A stretch of DNA of 64,000 bases from Hydnum rufescens UP504 (GCA_014904985.1 MU129006.1:124760-188759); one strand, 5' to 3'. Counted from the first letter of the stretch, positions 1 to 12,500 are shown. Notes: generated by a model from the letters alone, not told the origin. Numbers and translations are program-made.

Positions 1-1190
1 CCCTCTGCGGCTTACGGGGTTTTATGGGGGGCATTGTCTGGGCCGATATTGCCACTGAAGAGCATCTGAAGATTTCCCCGAAAGAGGCATTGAGGAAATT
101 GGACAGATATTTCTCTGGGAGTGGACGTGACGGCCCTGGCAGCCATGCCTGGTGATTCCTTCTTGAGAACTTCTAGCGTGGTTCCCTTCTGAAAGTGATC
201 TTGCAGTGTCGTGTTGATGGATGAATTAGATCAACTTGTGACGAAGAAGCAGGACGTTGTGTACAATTTTTTCAATTGGCCATCCCTGGCGAACTCCAAG
301 TTGATCGTTTTGGCGGTTGCGAATACGATGGATCTGCCCGAAAGAGTCATGTCGGGCAAGGTTCGCAGTCGCCTTGGTGCGTGAGTTTGATTTGTTTTCG
401 CTCTACCACTTCACTGACACCATCCTCTTCAAGGAATGGAACGGGTCGACTTTCGGCCGTACTCTCGTTCACAACTGGAGACTATTGTTAATTCACGTTT
501 AGTGACAGCGACCGATGGACTCGAAGTCAAGCCTCAGGAAGTGATGGATACCGACGCAGTGAAATTTGCGGCAATGAAAGTTTCCGCAATCAGCGGTGAT
601 GCGCGTCGCGTTCTTGATATTTGCAGGTAGGTATGAAATACCCACGGTTGATCGCTTTTCTATTCCTGTTCCGTCTCCCGTAGGCGTGCAGTGGAAGTAT
701 CGCATGCCCGTAACAAGGCCGGGCCCGTGGGCGCCAAAGACGTCGGGTTAGTAATTACAGAGATGCAAAATAGTCCGACGGCAGCCTATCTCCGGGAATG
801 CAGCTTCCATGAGCGGATCATGTTAGCTGCCACATGGAAATGCCTCAAGCGTGTGGGTGTCTCTGTCATCAAGTGGTCCGAGGTAGCTTTTCATAAGTGC
901 TCTCATTTCCTTATTCGAATTCTGAATTAACCCGGACGCCAGGTTGCACACCAGCACGGAAGCATTGCACTCTCACTTGCGGATGACCTTGACTCACAAC
1001 GTCGACCCAGTGCACCGAATTAACGCTCGTTTTGGATTCACTGACGGCAGCACGAGCGCTACTAATCGAAGATCCCCGCAAAGGAGTACCGGACGGCGAT
1101 CGGAAGATCATGCTGAATTTGGAGGAGACAGAGATGTTGCGGGTGCTTGGGGAGGTGGGGCAGAGCTGGCGGACTTTTCTCGGTATTTGA
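1..1190 (+). CDS. ORC1: Origin recognition complex subunit 1, 3' part (5' end outside window)
   Basis: Orc1 is the AAA+ ATPase subunit of the origin recognition complex, which binds replication origins and loads MCM. Visible exons are about <1-151, 207-376, 434-626, 684-882 and 943-1190, all with GT-AG introns of 55-60 nt. In order they show the block GPGSHAC, Walker B (LMDELD), sensor 1 ([11 protein letters not shown]), the RSRLG arginine-finger block, the lid (RVLDICRRAVE) and the C-terminal winged helix ending [16 protein letters not shown]. Walker A and the BAH domain lie upstream of the window. The reading frame breaks in the last exon: an early stop follows VAHQHGS, while the conserved tail ([16 protein letters not shown]) is in another frame. 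One extra C in the CCC run at 1006-1008 restores it, so a sequencing indel is likelier than loss of an essential gene. Confidence 0.9.
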
Positions 1191-1690
1191 GCTGTATCCT
1201 AGAATGCTCTTCCCTGTAATTTTAGGCATCCAGGTCGCACCCTCCGCCTGGTATCCCACCCATTTTGGGTTTTGGTCTCCAGATATTTTTGCCAAGCTTT
1301 CTACCCTCGGTTCTACAATGGTTATTACCCTCGACCCGAACTGACGTTGGCCCAGTTTGGTAACTGCCAGATTCTGCCAGCATCGGTTCATTCATATACT
1401 TCGTACCGATTCTTCAACAGGCTTGGCTGGCTCCTGCGCACACCGCCGCACACTATTGTTAAATTTGTCATTCAAATTCTTCCTATTTCACCAATTCAAT
1501 GTGAAGTCCAGACCGTCACAGATGGTCTGGCTACAAATTGGCCAGCTATCCGCAATGCTCAGACGAGTTACTCCCATCCATGTATTATCCCGATGTCCAC
1601 CACCAGGGAGGTGCCAGTCCACCATGACGCGCTCCTGCGTGGGAAATTCTGAAAAGCTCTTCGCATACCCAAGTGGTCGATAGCTTTATA
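1191..1690. other. Intergenic stretch, no supported gene
   Basis: This lies between the ORC1 stop and the decayed phosphotransferase. Short ORFs are present, but none has recognisable motifs or convincing splice continuity. Nothing repeated is seen. Confidence 0.5.
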
Positions 1691-3436
1691 ATGAAGCAGA
1701 GCGTCTGTGCCTTTGCGACATGGCATCGCATGATCATCTTATCATTCTCATTGAACCCAGAGCTTGCGACTCGTTACCGTAAATTCGATGTGGAGGCGAT
1801 GGCGGCCATTGTTTGTCAAACTGTGGGCGCAAACTCATGCCTCAGTTTTGATAAGATTGGGGAAGGCAAGCTGAATATTCTGAGCATCGTCCACGAATAG
1901 AATGATCAAAGAATTCGTCCAGGTGCCTACAACAAAGTCTTTTTGCTGAAATTCGACAAGCCTAAATGTCGGCGACCCCTATCTTGTCGCCGCATGTGAA
2001 GTGGCGACGATGGATTATGTCCGGTCTGTACTCAAGATCCCTTGTCCTCGGGTGATTTCCTCGAGCTTAGCGAAAACTAATGCGGCTGATACTGAATTCA
2101 TTATCGTGGAGAAGGTTGCAGGCGTGTCGTATTACAATCGGTGGGTTTTGAAACCAACGTTTGGGACCCTGAAGGATCTTGTTACGGGAGTCGTGAAAGC
2201 GGAGACAGCCTGTGCCAGTACCCGCTTCAGTCAATTCGGCAGCCTTTATTATAGTATAAGGAAGATGTCCCGCCCGAACTAAAAAAACCGTGATCTCTAT
2301 TCGCCACTGTCAGAAAGAACGGATGGTGCTGACCGTTTTTCGTATCGGCCCCATTGTCGATCCGGTATTTTTGCGGCAAGGACGGGCGAATCTCGACGTG
2401 GATCGCGGTCCTTGTGAGTGTACCTTAGCATGTCCAGCGGAGACACCTTGCTGAGATCTCCGCGATGTCTCCTTCCAGGGGCTACGGCTTCCGAATCCAT
2501 TATTGCTGTCGCAACATGCTGAGCAAGCTTGGGTTCGTGCGTACGCCAAAACGCGAACAGTCAGTAACCAGTTTCAGACCTCGGATCCTCCTATCGGACC
2601 ATGTCGACCGCCTCGAGCGTTTCATTGAGGCAATAAAGGTCCAAAAGCCCTACTTAGATACCGATGTTTTCCGCCCGACTTTGTGGCATCCTGATGCTGA
2701 TGTTGGCAATGTATGTGCACCTGCTCCGGAGCCAATTGATATTGTGGCCCTCATCGATTGGCAACACGCTAGCATCCGTCCCCTTGCTCTACTATGTGAT
2801 GTACCTCCCGCTATTTCGTATGATGGGCAACTTATTGAAATACCGTCGTGGACTGAGAAAAGGGGCGCCAAACTTCCCCCTTTTATCGACACTCTCCCCG
2901 ACGATCAGCAAGGGGAAGTTCGATTTGAGCATGGCTTAGCCAATACCCATCTATTCTACCAGATGGTGACCTTCATTTACTTCAAAGTATGGACGAGAAG
3001 TTGCGCAGGTGCGACATCGCAGAGGCCTTGCGTGGCTCCTGCATGCTGTGGGTCGATGCTGGGCCGATCATTTTCTAGAACTTCGACGCACACTCATGCT
3101 GCTGGAATATGCGCGGCCCACAAGTGTATCCCCATGTCCAGTGTCCCCTTGTATTTGGACCCGACGAAACCAGGAAACACTCAGAAGAGTACCACGCACT
3201 GATGCGCTATAAGGCTGCTCGATTTGAAATCGCGGACCAGCTTAGGGCGAATGATTGAAGGTTGGATCCCGCTGGCCGAATATGCCGAGGCGAAGGAGAG
3301 GTGTGACGAGTTGGCAAAGGAATGGGACGCAGAACACTATGGTGGACTATTTCCTTTCCAGGATGCATGTCTCGAGCAACCTTATGTAACTATAGTTGTC
3401 GGTTCGACTCCGCGCCTGCACTGCAGGCGAGTCTAG
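1691..3436 (+). pseudogene. Decayed APH/AIM9-type phosphotransferase (protein-kinase-like fold)
   Basis: Fragments of a fungal aminoglycoside-phosphotransferase/AIM9 family protein occur in the right order but in different frames. They are RYRKFDVEAMAAI (about 1775), AYNKVFLLKFDK after a GC-AG intron at 1866-1922, GDPYLVAACEVATMDYVRS (about 1970), ASTRFSQFGSLYY, DVDRGP (about 2395), the catalytic-loop equivalent LWHPDADVGN (about 2683), the metal-binding-type IDWQHA (about 2755) and a C-terminal block with GGLFPFQDA. Roughly a dozen residues expected after KFDK are missing, and at least five frame changes occur (near 1965, 2257, 2287 in an A7 run, 2520 and 2580). Some could be sequencing errors, but the missing block argues for real decay. 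The family is large in Agaricomycetes and its substrates are mostly unknown. Confidence 0.75.
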
Positions 3437-3612
3437 AACCCTGATAGGCCTCGCTCAGGCTGTCTTGCGTTGGCAAGGCAGACTACTGGCCCCCGTGTAG
3501 GTGTGGCATCCTCCTTTGATCCAGGGTCTCGTTATTACATACATACACGTTCCTAGCCTCCGAGGAAGCTCAAGAATAGAAAAGAAGGACCCCACGCCTG
3601 TCGGTCTTCCCC

Positions 3613-5341
3613 ATGTTTATTCTCGCTCTCCCTGGGCTGCTTGCTGTCTCCGTGGCTGCAACAACATACACCATCACTCAAAACTATTCCGGCTCTACAT
3701 TGTGAGCGCTTCCGTAGAGCGGGAATCAGCCGAACGCCCTAATTGTTTACGGTAGCTTCAACGGCTGGGATTTTCAACAAGGCGTTGACTTTACAAACTG
3801 GGGAAACGTGTCGTGAGTGTCATGGTCGGCTCCTCTATATCTGGTGGACTTGTTGATGATGCTCCTTCAGGTTCCAATCTGGGCCGGACGCTCAGACTCA
3901 GGGCCTTATCTCTGTCAACCCTGCTGGGCACGCAATTATCAAAGCCGATAACACTACGGTTGGGAACTGTGCGTTCCAGGCTATGTGCATTTGCGTGGGT
4001 AATAGGGCCTGATCCCCTGAAATCCAGCGACGACCTATGTTAGGGCCAGTGTACTTATGTCCACTCAAGCTAAGGTAAATCAGGGAATTTGGTTTTATTT
4101 TCAGCTTTCCATATGCCGTATGGGTGCGTACATGCATTACCTTTGCTACACCTACGATCTGAATCCGTTATTGGATTATAGTTGTTCTGTGTATGTCGAT
4201 TCATGTGTGGCATCTCGCTCTCTACTGATACCATTGATCTAGTTGGCCGTCATTTTGGACCCTGGTAAGTTTTCTAACTTGTAGCCCACGGCTAGACGTT
4301 TGATATCAAAGTGCAGGGCGGAGACGCGTCGAATTGGCCTCAATATGGAGAAATTGATATCGTTGGTATGTTGCACGCGAATAGATGAAAATTATGAAGG
4401 TGCTGAATGTGATCAACTTAGAGAATGTAAATCTCGCCACACAGAACCAATACTCCCTTCACACGTCAGAAAACTGCACACATCCGGAGGCAACTACCGG
4501 CGTTGAGACGGGAACAATTGGGCCAACGGATTGTTGGAACGAGACTGCATTCAATTCAGGCTGTATCGTCCGTGAGAATCAACCGAATAATTACGGGGCC
4601 AGGTTCGCTCAAAATGGTGGAGGGTATGTCCCTATTTCGTTTGAAAATCGTTGATCCATTTTAATCGCTTTCTTGCGTAGAGGAATTGCATTTCTTTGGG
4701 ATGAAATAGGCATGAGATTCTGGTTCTTTCCGGTAGGCCCAGTTCCATCGATTTCGGATTACCTCTCTGATATATTGAGCATATCTTAGCGACCCAACAT
4801 ACCTGCAGATTTCTCGACCGGTTCTCCGAATCCATCAAATTGGGGTCTTCCCTCAGCGTTGTATCCCCAGGCGACATGCGACTTTTCGACACATTTTGGC
4901 CCACAAACGCTCAAACTCGAGATTGACATATGCGGTGGGTATGCTGGGGTCCCAGGAATCTTCGATCGCGGCGGACTATGTCAAGGCCTGTGCGTCGACC
5001 TGGTCCCTAATCCCAGGAATTATGACACGGCCTATTTCGAAATTGAGTACCTCCGTATATTCACTGAGTTGAGCCCTTTCTGCGCTTTGCTCAAGTGCCT
5101 GGCTGATTCAGTATTGAGCAATAGAAATGCGGTGGAGACGTCCTTGAGCTCGGCCTCGAGCTCGGCCTCAAGCTCGGCTTCAAGCTCAAGCTCGCCCAGG
5201 CAAACTAGTGCAACCTCTACCTCGCTAACGGGGAAAACGGGGGCTGCTTCGTCAATACTCGCGTTGCCATGGGACTTTCTTGGTTTCATATCTGTATCCA
5301 CAATCCTTGCCTTTTTGACCTCCTTGTACGTCCTTCAGTAA
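3613..5341 (+). CDS. Glycoside hydrolase family 16 glucanase with Ser-rich C-terminal tail (copy 1)
   Basis: Secreted beta-glucanase of the fungal GH16 laminarinase-like group, likely acting on wall beta-1,3(4)-glucan. A signal peptide starts at 3613 (MFILALPGLLAVSVAA). Exons carry FFNGWDFQQGVDFTNWGNV, a short exon coding CSV, then WPSFWT, the active-site block GEIDIVE with its two catalytic glutamates, ENVNLATQNQYSLHT, and a Cys-rich end (DICGGYAGVP, GLCQGLCVDL). The second catalytic Glu is split by an intron that ends just before AGAATG near 4420. The C-terminus has a Ser/Ala repeat (about 5145-5200) and a hydrophobic end typical of GPI or membrane anchoring. Frame breaks once, at the TTTT run 4098-4101; one added T gives FSAFHMPYG, matching copy 2. 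It is a tandem paralogue of the gene at 7329. Confidence 0.88.
5145..5200 (+). repeat. Short Ser/Ala-coding repeat in GH16 copy 1
   Basis: About four imperfect 12-bp units of the type agctcggcctcg/aagctcggcttc encode Ser-Ser-Ala-Ser runs in the linker before the hydrophobic tail. Such tracts change length easily. The linker of copy 2 lacks this repeat. Confidence 0.7.
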
Positions 5342-5709
5342 ATCATTTTAGGGCAGGCTAAGTGCGTGGAGGAAGCGAAAAAGGAGTTCCGCCTTGCTTC
5401 CTTGTCTTCAGACAATTCTTCCTCTGTTTCAGCCTTACGATTGACTATATCACTCGTTTCTCAGAGTATGTATGCCCCTTGTTGACATTTGATTACTGTA
5501 CCAGTGCAGTAGACACCTTCATACCTGATACCCCAGTTCCATTTTATCCCCTTCCTTCCGAATCCTTTCATGTAGTCGCGGACAACGAATTTCATGGTTA
5601 CGTGGTGCTTGGTTGGTTACGTCCCAGGCTTCGAAATCGTCTTGCTCCCAGGATTTTCATGAGGTCCTAAGGTACTGCACCCACCCATTCAACACGATTT
5701 GGACAGCAT

Positions 5710-5828
5710 TAGGGTCTTTCACGATAGCAAAAACAAATGTCAAAACGGTACCAAAAACTACTCAAAATAAATACAGTTGGTCTCCAAACCGGTGTTTTGA
5801 GGTTCGTTTTGAGCTCGTGAAACACCTA
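5710..5828 (+). mobile_element. MITE-like element, copy 1
   Basis: About 119 bp that begins tagggtctttcacgata and ends with the near inverted complement (gctcgtgaaacaccta), giving terminal inverted repeats of about 15 bp. The interior is A-rich and non-coding. A second copy follows after about 17 bp with about three quarters identity. The small size, inverted ends and lack of coding capacity fit a non-autonomous DNA transposon. Possible TTA/TA flanks are too short to prove a target-site duplication. Confidence 0.65.
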
Positions 5829-5845
5829 TTGTATTCATTTGTGAT

Positions 5846-5966
5846 TAGGGTCTTTCACGATAACAAAAACGAGGCAAAAATGGTACAAAAACAACACAAA
5901 ACCAATTCAGTTGCCTCAAAAACACTGTTTTGGGGTTCATCTGAGCTCTATCGTGAAACACCCTAT
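5846..5966 (+). mobile_element. MITE-like element, copy 2
   Basis: About 120 bp from tagggtctttcacgataac to ctatcgtgaaacacccta. The two ends are inverted complements over about 16 bases with one mismatch, better than in copy 1. The interior repeats the copy 1 arrangement (A-rich left half, then a gttttggggttc-like segment). A long ORF runs across both copies, but it is an accident of the A-rich sequence. Confidence 0.7.
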
Positions 5967-7328
5967 TGTGCTGTTGTGATAAAACGCTCAGACACTGCCA
6001 CCGCAATATCCGCCACCACCGCTTCCTCATCGCATGCCACTTCCGCGGTAAAACGTACCTCATATGGACGCGCACCAAGGCGTGCATTGTCTGTACGCGT
6101 TGTTCCCTCTCGCCGATATAATCCCATGCCAGCCTTGCGACTCGGTAACCAATCGTTTATGGTTCCCGCGTCTCAGGCTGTTTCTGCATGTGCTCTTCAA
6201 ATCCCTTCATTGCGTGCGAATGTGTGGGATCTACTGGATGTTAGTGACTCTTAGCTATGTGCTGTACTCAGTATTTCGACCAACTGCCAGTCACAAGGCC
6301 GTGTGAATGTTGTCGCGTGGGGTCTGGCAAATGAAATACTACACAATTACAATCAGAGAGTATCAGATCTTTAGAGGGTTGATCTGCGTATACAACCTGG
6401 AAGAGGAAGGTGGTTGAAATTAATAAACTGGATAATGTTGATATTGTGGATTGGAAAGAAGCTATCAGGTCAGTTGGGGCTCCTGAATATGATACAGAAG
6501 TGGCTGTTTTTTACCAACTGACAATCGGCCTCATGCTGCTGCGTAAGATGGAAGGTGGTTCAAAATTGGGGGCTACAAATAAAGATAAGCTTGTCACACG
6601 TCACAGAGATGACTGAGGATTATGTAATTGAAGTAAAAGGCAGGGTTCGGTGCCGAACAGTTGGCACCTAGCAGTACCACCTTACATCTCCTTTGAGAAA
6701 GCATAGGGATACTGTCATGTGGATTTTTGGAAGCATCACTCTTTGAATTTGGTTATAAATTATTCGCGCCAAATTGCAGGGTTTGTTTTGTGTGCTTCGA
6801 GGACAACTCAACGTTCGGGCCTCGCACATGACTGGCATCAGAAAAAAGCCGACGTGAATCCATCATCTTTGCGTCCCACCCCCGCTCCCTCAGTGGATAA
6901 AATTCTCGAGGAGTATTTAAAACATCAAGACAGTCAGAGGAATACATAGGTAAGCTCAAATTGCCAGAGAGATAAGCAAACTATTCAAATAGTGGTAGAT
7001 ACTGTGAATGTGGGTTACTGTAAATCCATATGGAGCTCGAGCCCCAGATCTATAGCTATAGCAGAGAGATCCACCTGGTGGCATTTCGCGATGACTTCTG
7101 TCTGGGAGTGTAAATGTGGCATGTCGTCGTTATCCCTGGCCATGGGGTCCTCACATGTCTATGGAGAGAAGCAAAATTCACAAGATTGCGAGCTTTGCAC
7201 TCTATGATTTTTGCAAGTTATAGCCTCCCGAGCTTCTGCCTGGCTAAACTGAGCAAATGGGGGTTGCCGACTCTATTTATACGCACCACGCATTACTGTA
7301 CACGCTACCTAGTACCTGACTGGCGACG

Positions 7329-9035
7329 ATGCACTCTTTTGTTCTCTCTGTGCTTTCGCTCTCTCTGCCCTTGGTGGTGCAGTGCACCACCTACACGCTC
7401 GCGACATCATATGAGGGCAGCACATTGTAGGTCAACCAATCGAGATCGAGGCTGTGTACCACCGCGCTCACCCATGAACTTTCAGCTTTAATGGATGGAG
7501 CTTTTCGACCGCACCCGATAAAAATTATGGATATGTCTCCTTCCAGTCCCAAGCCGTGGCGACCTCGCAAAAATTGGCTTACACTAACGATGCTGGAAAC
7601 GCAATCATCAAGGTATGTCCCCCCGTTATATCTTCAGACTTTGGCCCTTCACCTTGGGATCTGCGTTGTTCAGATCGACAACACAACTGTGGGAAATGGT
7701 AGGTTAGGGCATGTTTGTCTTTTGTGGACTTTACCTTAATAATGTTCTTCCCTAGTTAATGATACTACTTTTGGTCGTGCTTCCGTTTTCATGACCTCTA
7801 ATGCGGCGGTGAATCCTGGTTCTCTGGTTCTTTTCGATGCCGTGCATATCCCATACGGAGTAAGTCATCCGCACTGTTCTGCACCAGCTTCTGACTCGTG
7901 TACAATGCCTGTTCAGTGTTCCGTATGGCCCGCGTTTTTCTTGATGGGGAATGATTGTGAGTTCTTTAATTGTTGCTCTTTCTTGTCTCACCGCCGGCAT
8001 GTAGGGCCGAACAATGGCGAGATAGACATTGTAGGCAAGTAGCGTCAATTCTCGTCATCTGTCAAGTGTTTGACCAGGACATCAGAAAATGTGAATCTCG
8101 CTACGTCGGCTCAGTATTCGCTACATACCCTCAATGGGTGCACTCATCCTTCCAGCAGTTCTGGAGAATCGGGCACTCTTGTCAGCAGTAAGCAAAACCC
8201 CGAGCATTGTCTAGTCATTGTTTTATTTACCCCTGCTTCGGTAGCTGACTGTTATAATGCTACAAATGGGAATCAGGGATGCATTGTCAGGGAGAGTCAA
8301 GCCAATAGCTTTGGATCTGGTTTTTCCTCCGTCGGTGGTGGTGGGTTTGCCACGTTGTTCTCAGAGTCCGGAATTTCGACTTGGTTCTTCCCTGTCTGTC
8401 CCCGCCTGACTTGTTACCTCGAGCCTTCGATCTGACAATGTGTTTAAAGCGCGCTTCAATACCCTCTGATTTCACCAGCAGCTCCCCAAATCCGTCGAAT
8501 TGGGGTCTTCCGTCTGCATATTACCCCAGTTCGGCCTGTAACGTCACCCAATTCTTCGGTCCTCAGTCGATCATAATCGTTAGTAAATAAACTCGGATTT
8601 GATTTGATGTTCCTTATTTGCCGCTTTATAGGATATTGATATTTGCGGTGCCTGGGCTGGTGTCGCATCGGTGTACAACTCGGGCGGATGCACAGGCAAC
8701 TGCGTTGACCTGCTGAAGAATCCCACCAACTACGACACAGCCTATTTCGAGATCAAATCCCTCAAGGTCTTCACGTATGTAGCCGTATCCTTCCCAACGT
8801 TCCGCGCGTATACTTAGGGGTGTGTCCTCTACCGCATTATAGGGAAAACACCTCTAATGGGAGCGTGACTGCGCCTATCCCGTCCCAGTCGGGAACAACG
8901 ACCGCCTCCCCTTCAAGTACAAACAAGAGTAGTGCGATGTCCACTCCTTGGAAGATGATTGGGGGTCTGGCTTGGGGTTCACTGTTCTCGCACTGGTTGC
9001 ATCGCACATCAACTTTGCCGCCTGAGGTTTCATAG
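7329..9035 (+). CDS. Glycoside hydrolase family 16 glucanase, GPI-type tail (copy 2)
   Basis: Paralogue of the gene at 3613, same strand and same exon plan. The signal peptide ([18 protein letters not shown]) starts at 7329. Following exons give [57 protein letters not shown] and [13 protein letters not shown] intron at 8035-8085 (donor GCAAGT) then restores the second catalytic Glu in [15 protein letters not shown]. The end carries [11 protein letters not shown] and CTGNCVDLL. The last exon breaks frame at the GGGGG run 8957-8961; with one more G it ends in a hydrophobic stretch (FTVLALVAS) and stops at 9025, as expected for a GPI signal. As written, the frame stops at 9035. Predicted role: wall-associated beta-glucan hydrolysis or remodelling. 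Confidence 0.88.
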
Positions 9036-9587
9036 CACATGTTGCGAGGAATTTAACCTATCCCATTGTATTGTGTGGACAACTGCATATTATTTTACTC
9101 ATCACTGTGACTAGCTTCTTGATCCTACATGCCTTTCCACTATTCGGTTGGACATTCTAAACGTTCTTAATTTCTCCCTCGTATTTACTGTGTTCCTGGT
9201 GTGATTTACTCCCCATTGGACATCTGATGTGTTCAGATGATATGTGTCGATTATCCCAGACGGACCTCAGTAGTGTGCGAATTCGTGGTTCCTCGAAATC
9301 GCTAGACTCGTGACCAGTCCTCAGGCCATCGTGGGACTGGTATAATGGGTGTTGCTGACAGGTTCTGTCCAATCCAGCAAAGGTTGGCGTGCTACTACAG
9401 TACGTCTGTTCCTGAGTACAGTAATCACGAAATGCTATAATATGCAGGTTTCCTGTCCATTACTTCCCCTGGCGTATTTGGGATGATATACACCATTCGA
9501 GCCGTCGTATTGCACAACCCGCCGGCAATACCCATTACAACCGGCTTGGTCACGCGCATGAAATCGTGGCGTTGAGTCTTCCGGGAG
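9036..9587. other. Intergenic region, probable SIN3 5' leader
   Basis: No convincing ORF. It lies between the GH16 stop and the first coding part of SIN3, so it should hold the GH16 terminator and the SIN3 promoter and leader. No clear core promoter motif could be assigned. Confidence 0.4.
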
Positions 9588-12500
9588 ATGCCGTTCCCTA
9601 TCCCCTTCCCCTCAATGCCTGACGAGCAGACCACGATGGAAGTCTCGGAGGTGACTGCGGTGGCATCTGAGCCCTCAATGGATACAGAAGGATCACCAGT
9701 TCCCTCGATAACGGCTCATGAACACCTCCCAGAGTCAGAAATTGTCTCTCATTCGCCTCTAGTAACGTCCCAAACGCCTCCGACTCGAACTTCCCCCCTA
9801 CCCCCATCCTTCCTTCCCTCCCACCCCTACTATCCTCCCACCCATTCCTGTCTCGGCGCCTTTTCCCCTCCGATCCCAGTCAATGCTGGGAATGCACCTT
9901 AGCTCCGTACCTGGCACGCCCCCCGCCATAGGTGGCTATATGGAGTCCGGGACAATGACGCCCAACATTCCCTTGTCAAATATGTCCCAACTTCCCCCGT
10001 CTCCTGGTGCCAGACCACTTAATGTCAAAGATGCCCTCTCATATCTCGAAATGGTCAAAGTCAAGTTCAGCGATCAACCAGATGTATATAACCAATTCTT
10101 AGATATCATGAAGGATTTCAAGAGCCAAGCGTATGTATTTCCTCGTTTTCTTTCTCAACTTACTAATTTCTCCGTAATTGATACCTTAGCATTGACACCC
10201 CGGGTGTCATCGATCGAGTGTCCACTCTCTTCACGGGACACCCCTCTCTTATCCAGGGCTTCAATACATTTCTACCTGCTGGTTACCGGATCGAGTGTTC
10301 ACAAGATGGGCAGGCTACGAACGTCATTGTTACGACACCATCTGGGACGACAACGACAACTGCTGGGTCCGCGATGAACAACCTCTCTCGGGCCGCAAGT
10401 GGAGCTGAGAAAAGCTCCCTCGGTGTCGGCGCGATTCCCTGGGCCAGTGGAGCAGTCGGCTCTGGTCCCTATACACCTGACCCACCAAGCCTCTTCCCGC
10501 ATTCCTCAGACACCGTCAGCAAACTGCACCAAGCCCCTCCAGCGCAGCCCGAGTTTAACCACGCCATTCAATTTGTCAACAAGATAAAGACGCGCTTTGC
10601 GCAAGAAACTGATACATACAAGCAATTTCTGGAGATTTTGCAAAAATATCAGAAGGAGCAGCGTCCGTACCAAGAAGTATGTATTCCCTGATACGTCATA
10701 ATACTCATGCCTAAGGCCATACAATGCTCTTAGGTTTACCAACAGGTCACTTTGCTGTTCCGAAGCGCCCCAGATCTCATCGACGAGTTCAAGCAATTCC
10801 TTCCCGATCCTTCAGGAACTGTTCCATCTTCTGGGGGGATTTTTGGGGTCCTTGCTGGTGCGCGGGAAATTGATGAAGGCGAGATCCGCGAAAAAGACAA
10901 GAAGAAGGGTGTCGCCGCTACGGTGATAGATAAGAATGGCGGTCCCCCCAGGCGAAAAAAGCGTATATTAGATAAGGAACCTATACTACCAAAACCTCCC
11001 CAACCAAAGGTGCACTATTGTCCTCTATTCACTGTTGTCACATACATATTGAAGTACACCAATCTTCTCCCGAACTCATAGGTCAAGCGGACTAAACATC
11101 ACCACACTAAGACCGACGCGGATTCGCCAACCTACATCCCTGCCGCTTCACCGGCACCGCATGCGACCAACGGTACTGGAAATGGCAACCCTCAGCACCA
11201 CCACGCACACAATGGAGCACCTAATACCACGGTCCCAGACGAAGCTATTTTTTTCGATCGCGTCAAAAAATTTATCGACGACAAGGCTGTATATCAAGAT
11301 TTCCTCAAGCTCCTCAACTTGTTCACGCAGGAAATTATTGACGTTCGTATGCTAGTGGATCGCGCGATGCATTTCCTGGGCGATGGCGAACTGTGGCAGC
11401 AACTGAAGGATATTTTGGGGTACGATGACCGGAACGTCGTGGAAGTAGAAGGCGGCCTAAAGGGCGTCGCTGGTGTGGTATCTGCGCTAGATCGACCCAA
11501 AGTTGATTTGAATGCATGCAAGAAATATGGTCCAAGTTATCGCAAGCTTCCCAAGAATGTGCGCCCCGCTGTCTCCATCCCACGGAATACCATCTTACCA
11601 CGCACAATTTACAGGAAGTCACTCTTGCCTGTTCCGGACGTGACGCCATGTGTTGGGAGGTTTTGAACGACGAATGGGTCTCTCACCCCACATGGGCGTC
11701 AGAGGAGACCGGTTTCACCACTCACAAAAAGAATGCTTACGAGGAAGCTCTTCACAAGAGTGAAGAGGAGCGACACGAGTACGATTTCCACGTGGAGGCT
11801 ATCGTGCGCACGATCCAAGTCCTTGAACCCATAATGGCCCGGATCAACGTTATGGACAGTGATGAGCGTACGCATTTCAAGCTCAAGCCGGGACTCGGAG
11901 GGCAGGGCAAAAGCATCTACCAGCGTATCATCAAAAAGGTCTATGGGAAAGAACATGGTCTTGAGATTATTCAAGCCTTGCACGACAGCCCCAGCATCGC
12001 CGTTCCAGTCGTTCTGAACCGCCTCAAACAGAAAGATGAAGAATGGAAACGTGCGCAACGCGAGTGGAACAAGGTTTGGCGTGAGGTCGACGCACGTAAT
12101 TACTACAAGAGTCTCGATCATCAGGGTGTCAATTTTAAAGTCAACGACAAAAAGACGGTTGCTGCCAAGCAACTCATCCAAGATATCGAGGCCAAGAGAA
12201 AAGAGCAGGCCAAGGAGCGAGCCAAACTCATCGATCCCCTCTTCGCCCGTACCCTGCCTAAAGATCATTTTGCATTCAAACTTGACGATCCTGCCGTCTT
12301 GCAGGATTGCGTCAAACTCTCCATTAGCTTCCTCGATAGAATGAGCGCTGTGCAATTTTCCCGATCCGACAAGACCCAGATCGAATCATTTTTGCGATCC
12401 TTCGTTCCCTTGTTTTTCATGCTCAATGCCAACGAGTTTGACGCCGCGTTCAACAACGCCACGACAACCCTACTCCCAGGGGCGTTGACCTCATCACACG

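Larger units (their letters stand above)
5342..7328. other. AT-richer gap between the GH16 paralogues
   Basis: About 2 kb separates the two glucanase genes. It contains the two MITE-like elements listed separately. The part from about 6300 to 7300 is clearly richer in A and T than the flanking coding DNA. Small ORFs (for example 6410-6616 and 6719-6949) show no family motif I recognise and may be relics. The proximal part of copy 2's promoter must lie near 7250-7328. Confidence 0.5.

Noticed and set aside
4075..4104. A 30-nt GT...AG segment in GH16 copy 1 as an intron
   Set aside because: Too short for this genome's introns, and removing it deletes residues present in copy 2. A one-base T-run error explains the frame better.
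5613..6254. A 213-codon plus-strand open frame
   Set aside because: It runs straight through both MITE-like elements and its residues reflect A-rich repeat sequence; no family motif.
11560..11612. Frame break in SIN3 before the HDAC-interaction domain
   Set aside because: A GTGCGC...TACAG intron joins RKLPKN to EVTLACSGRD cleanly.
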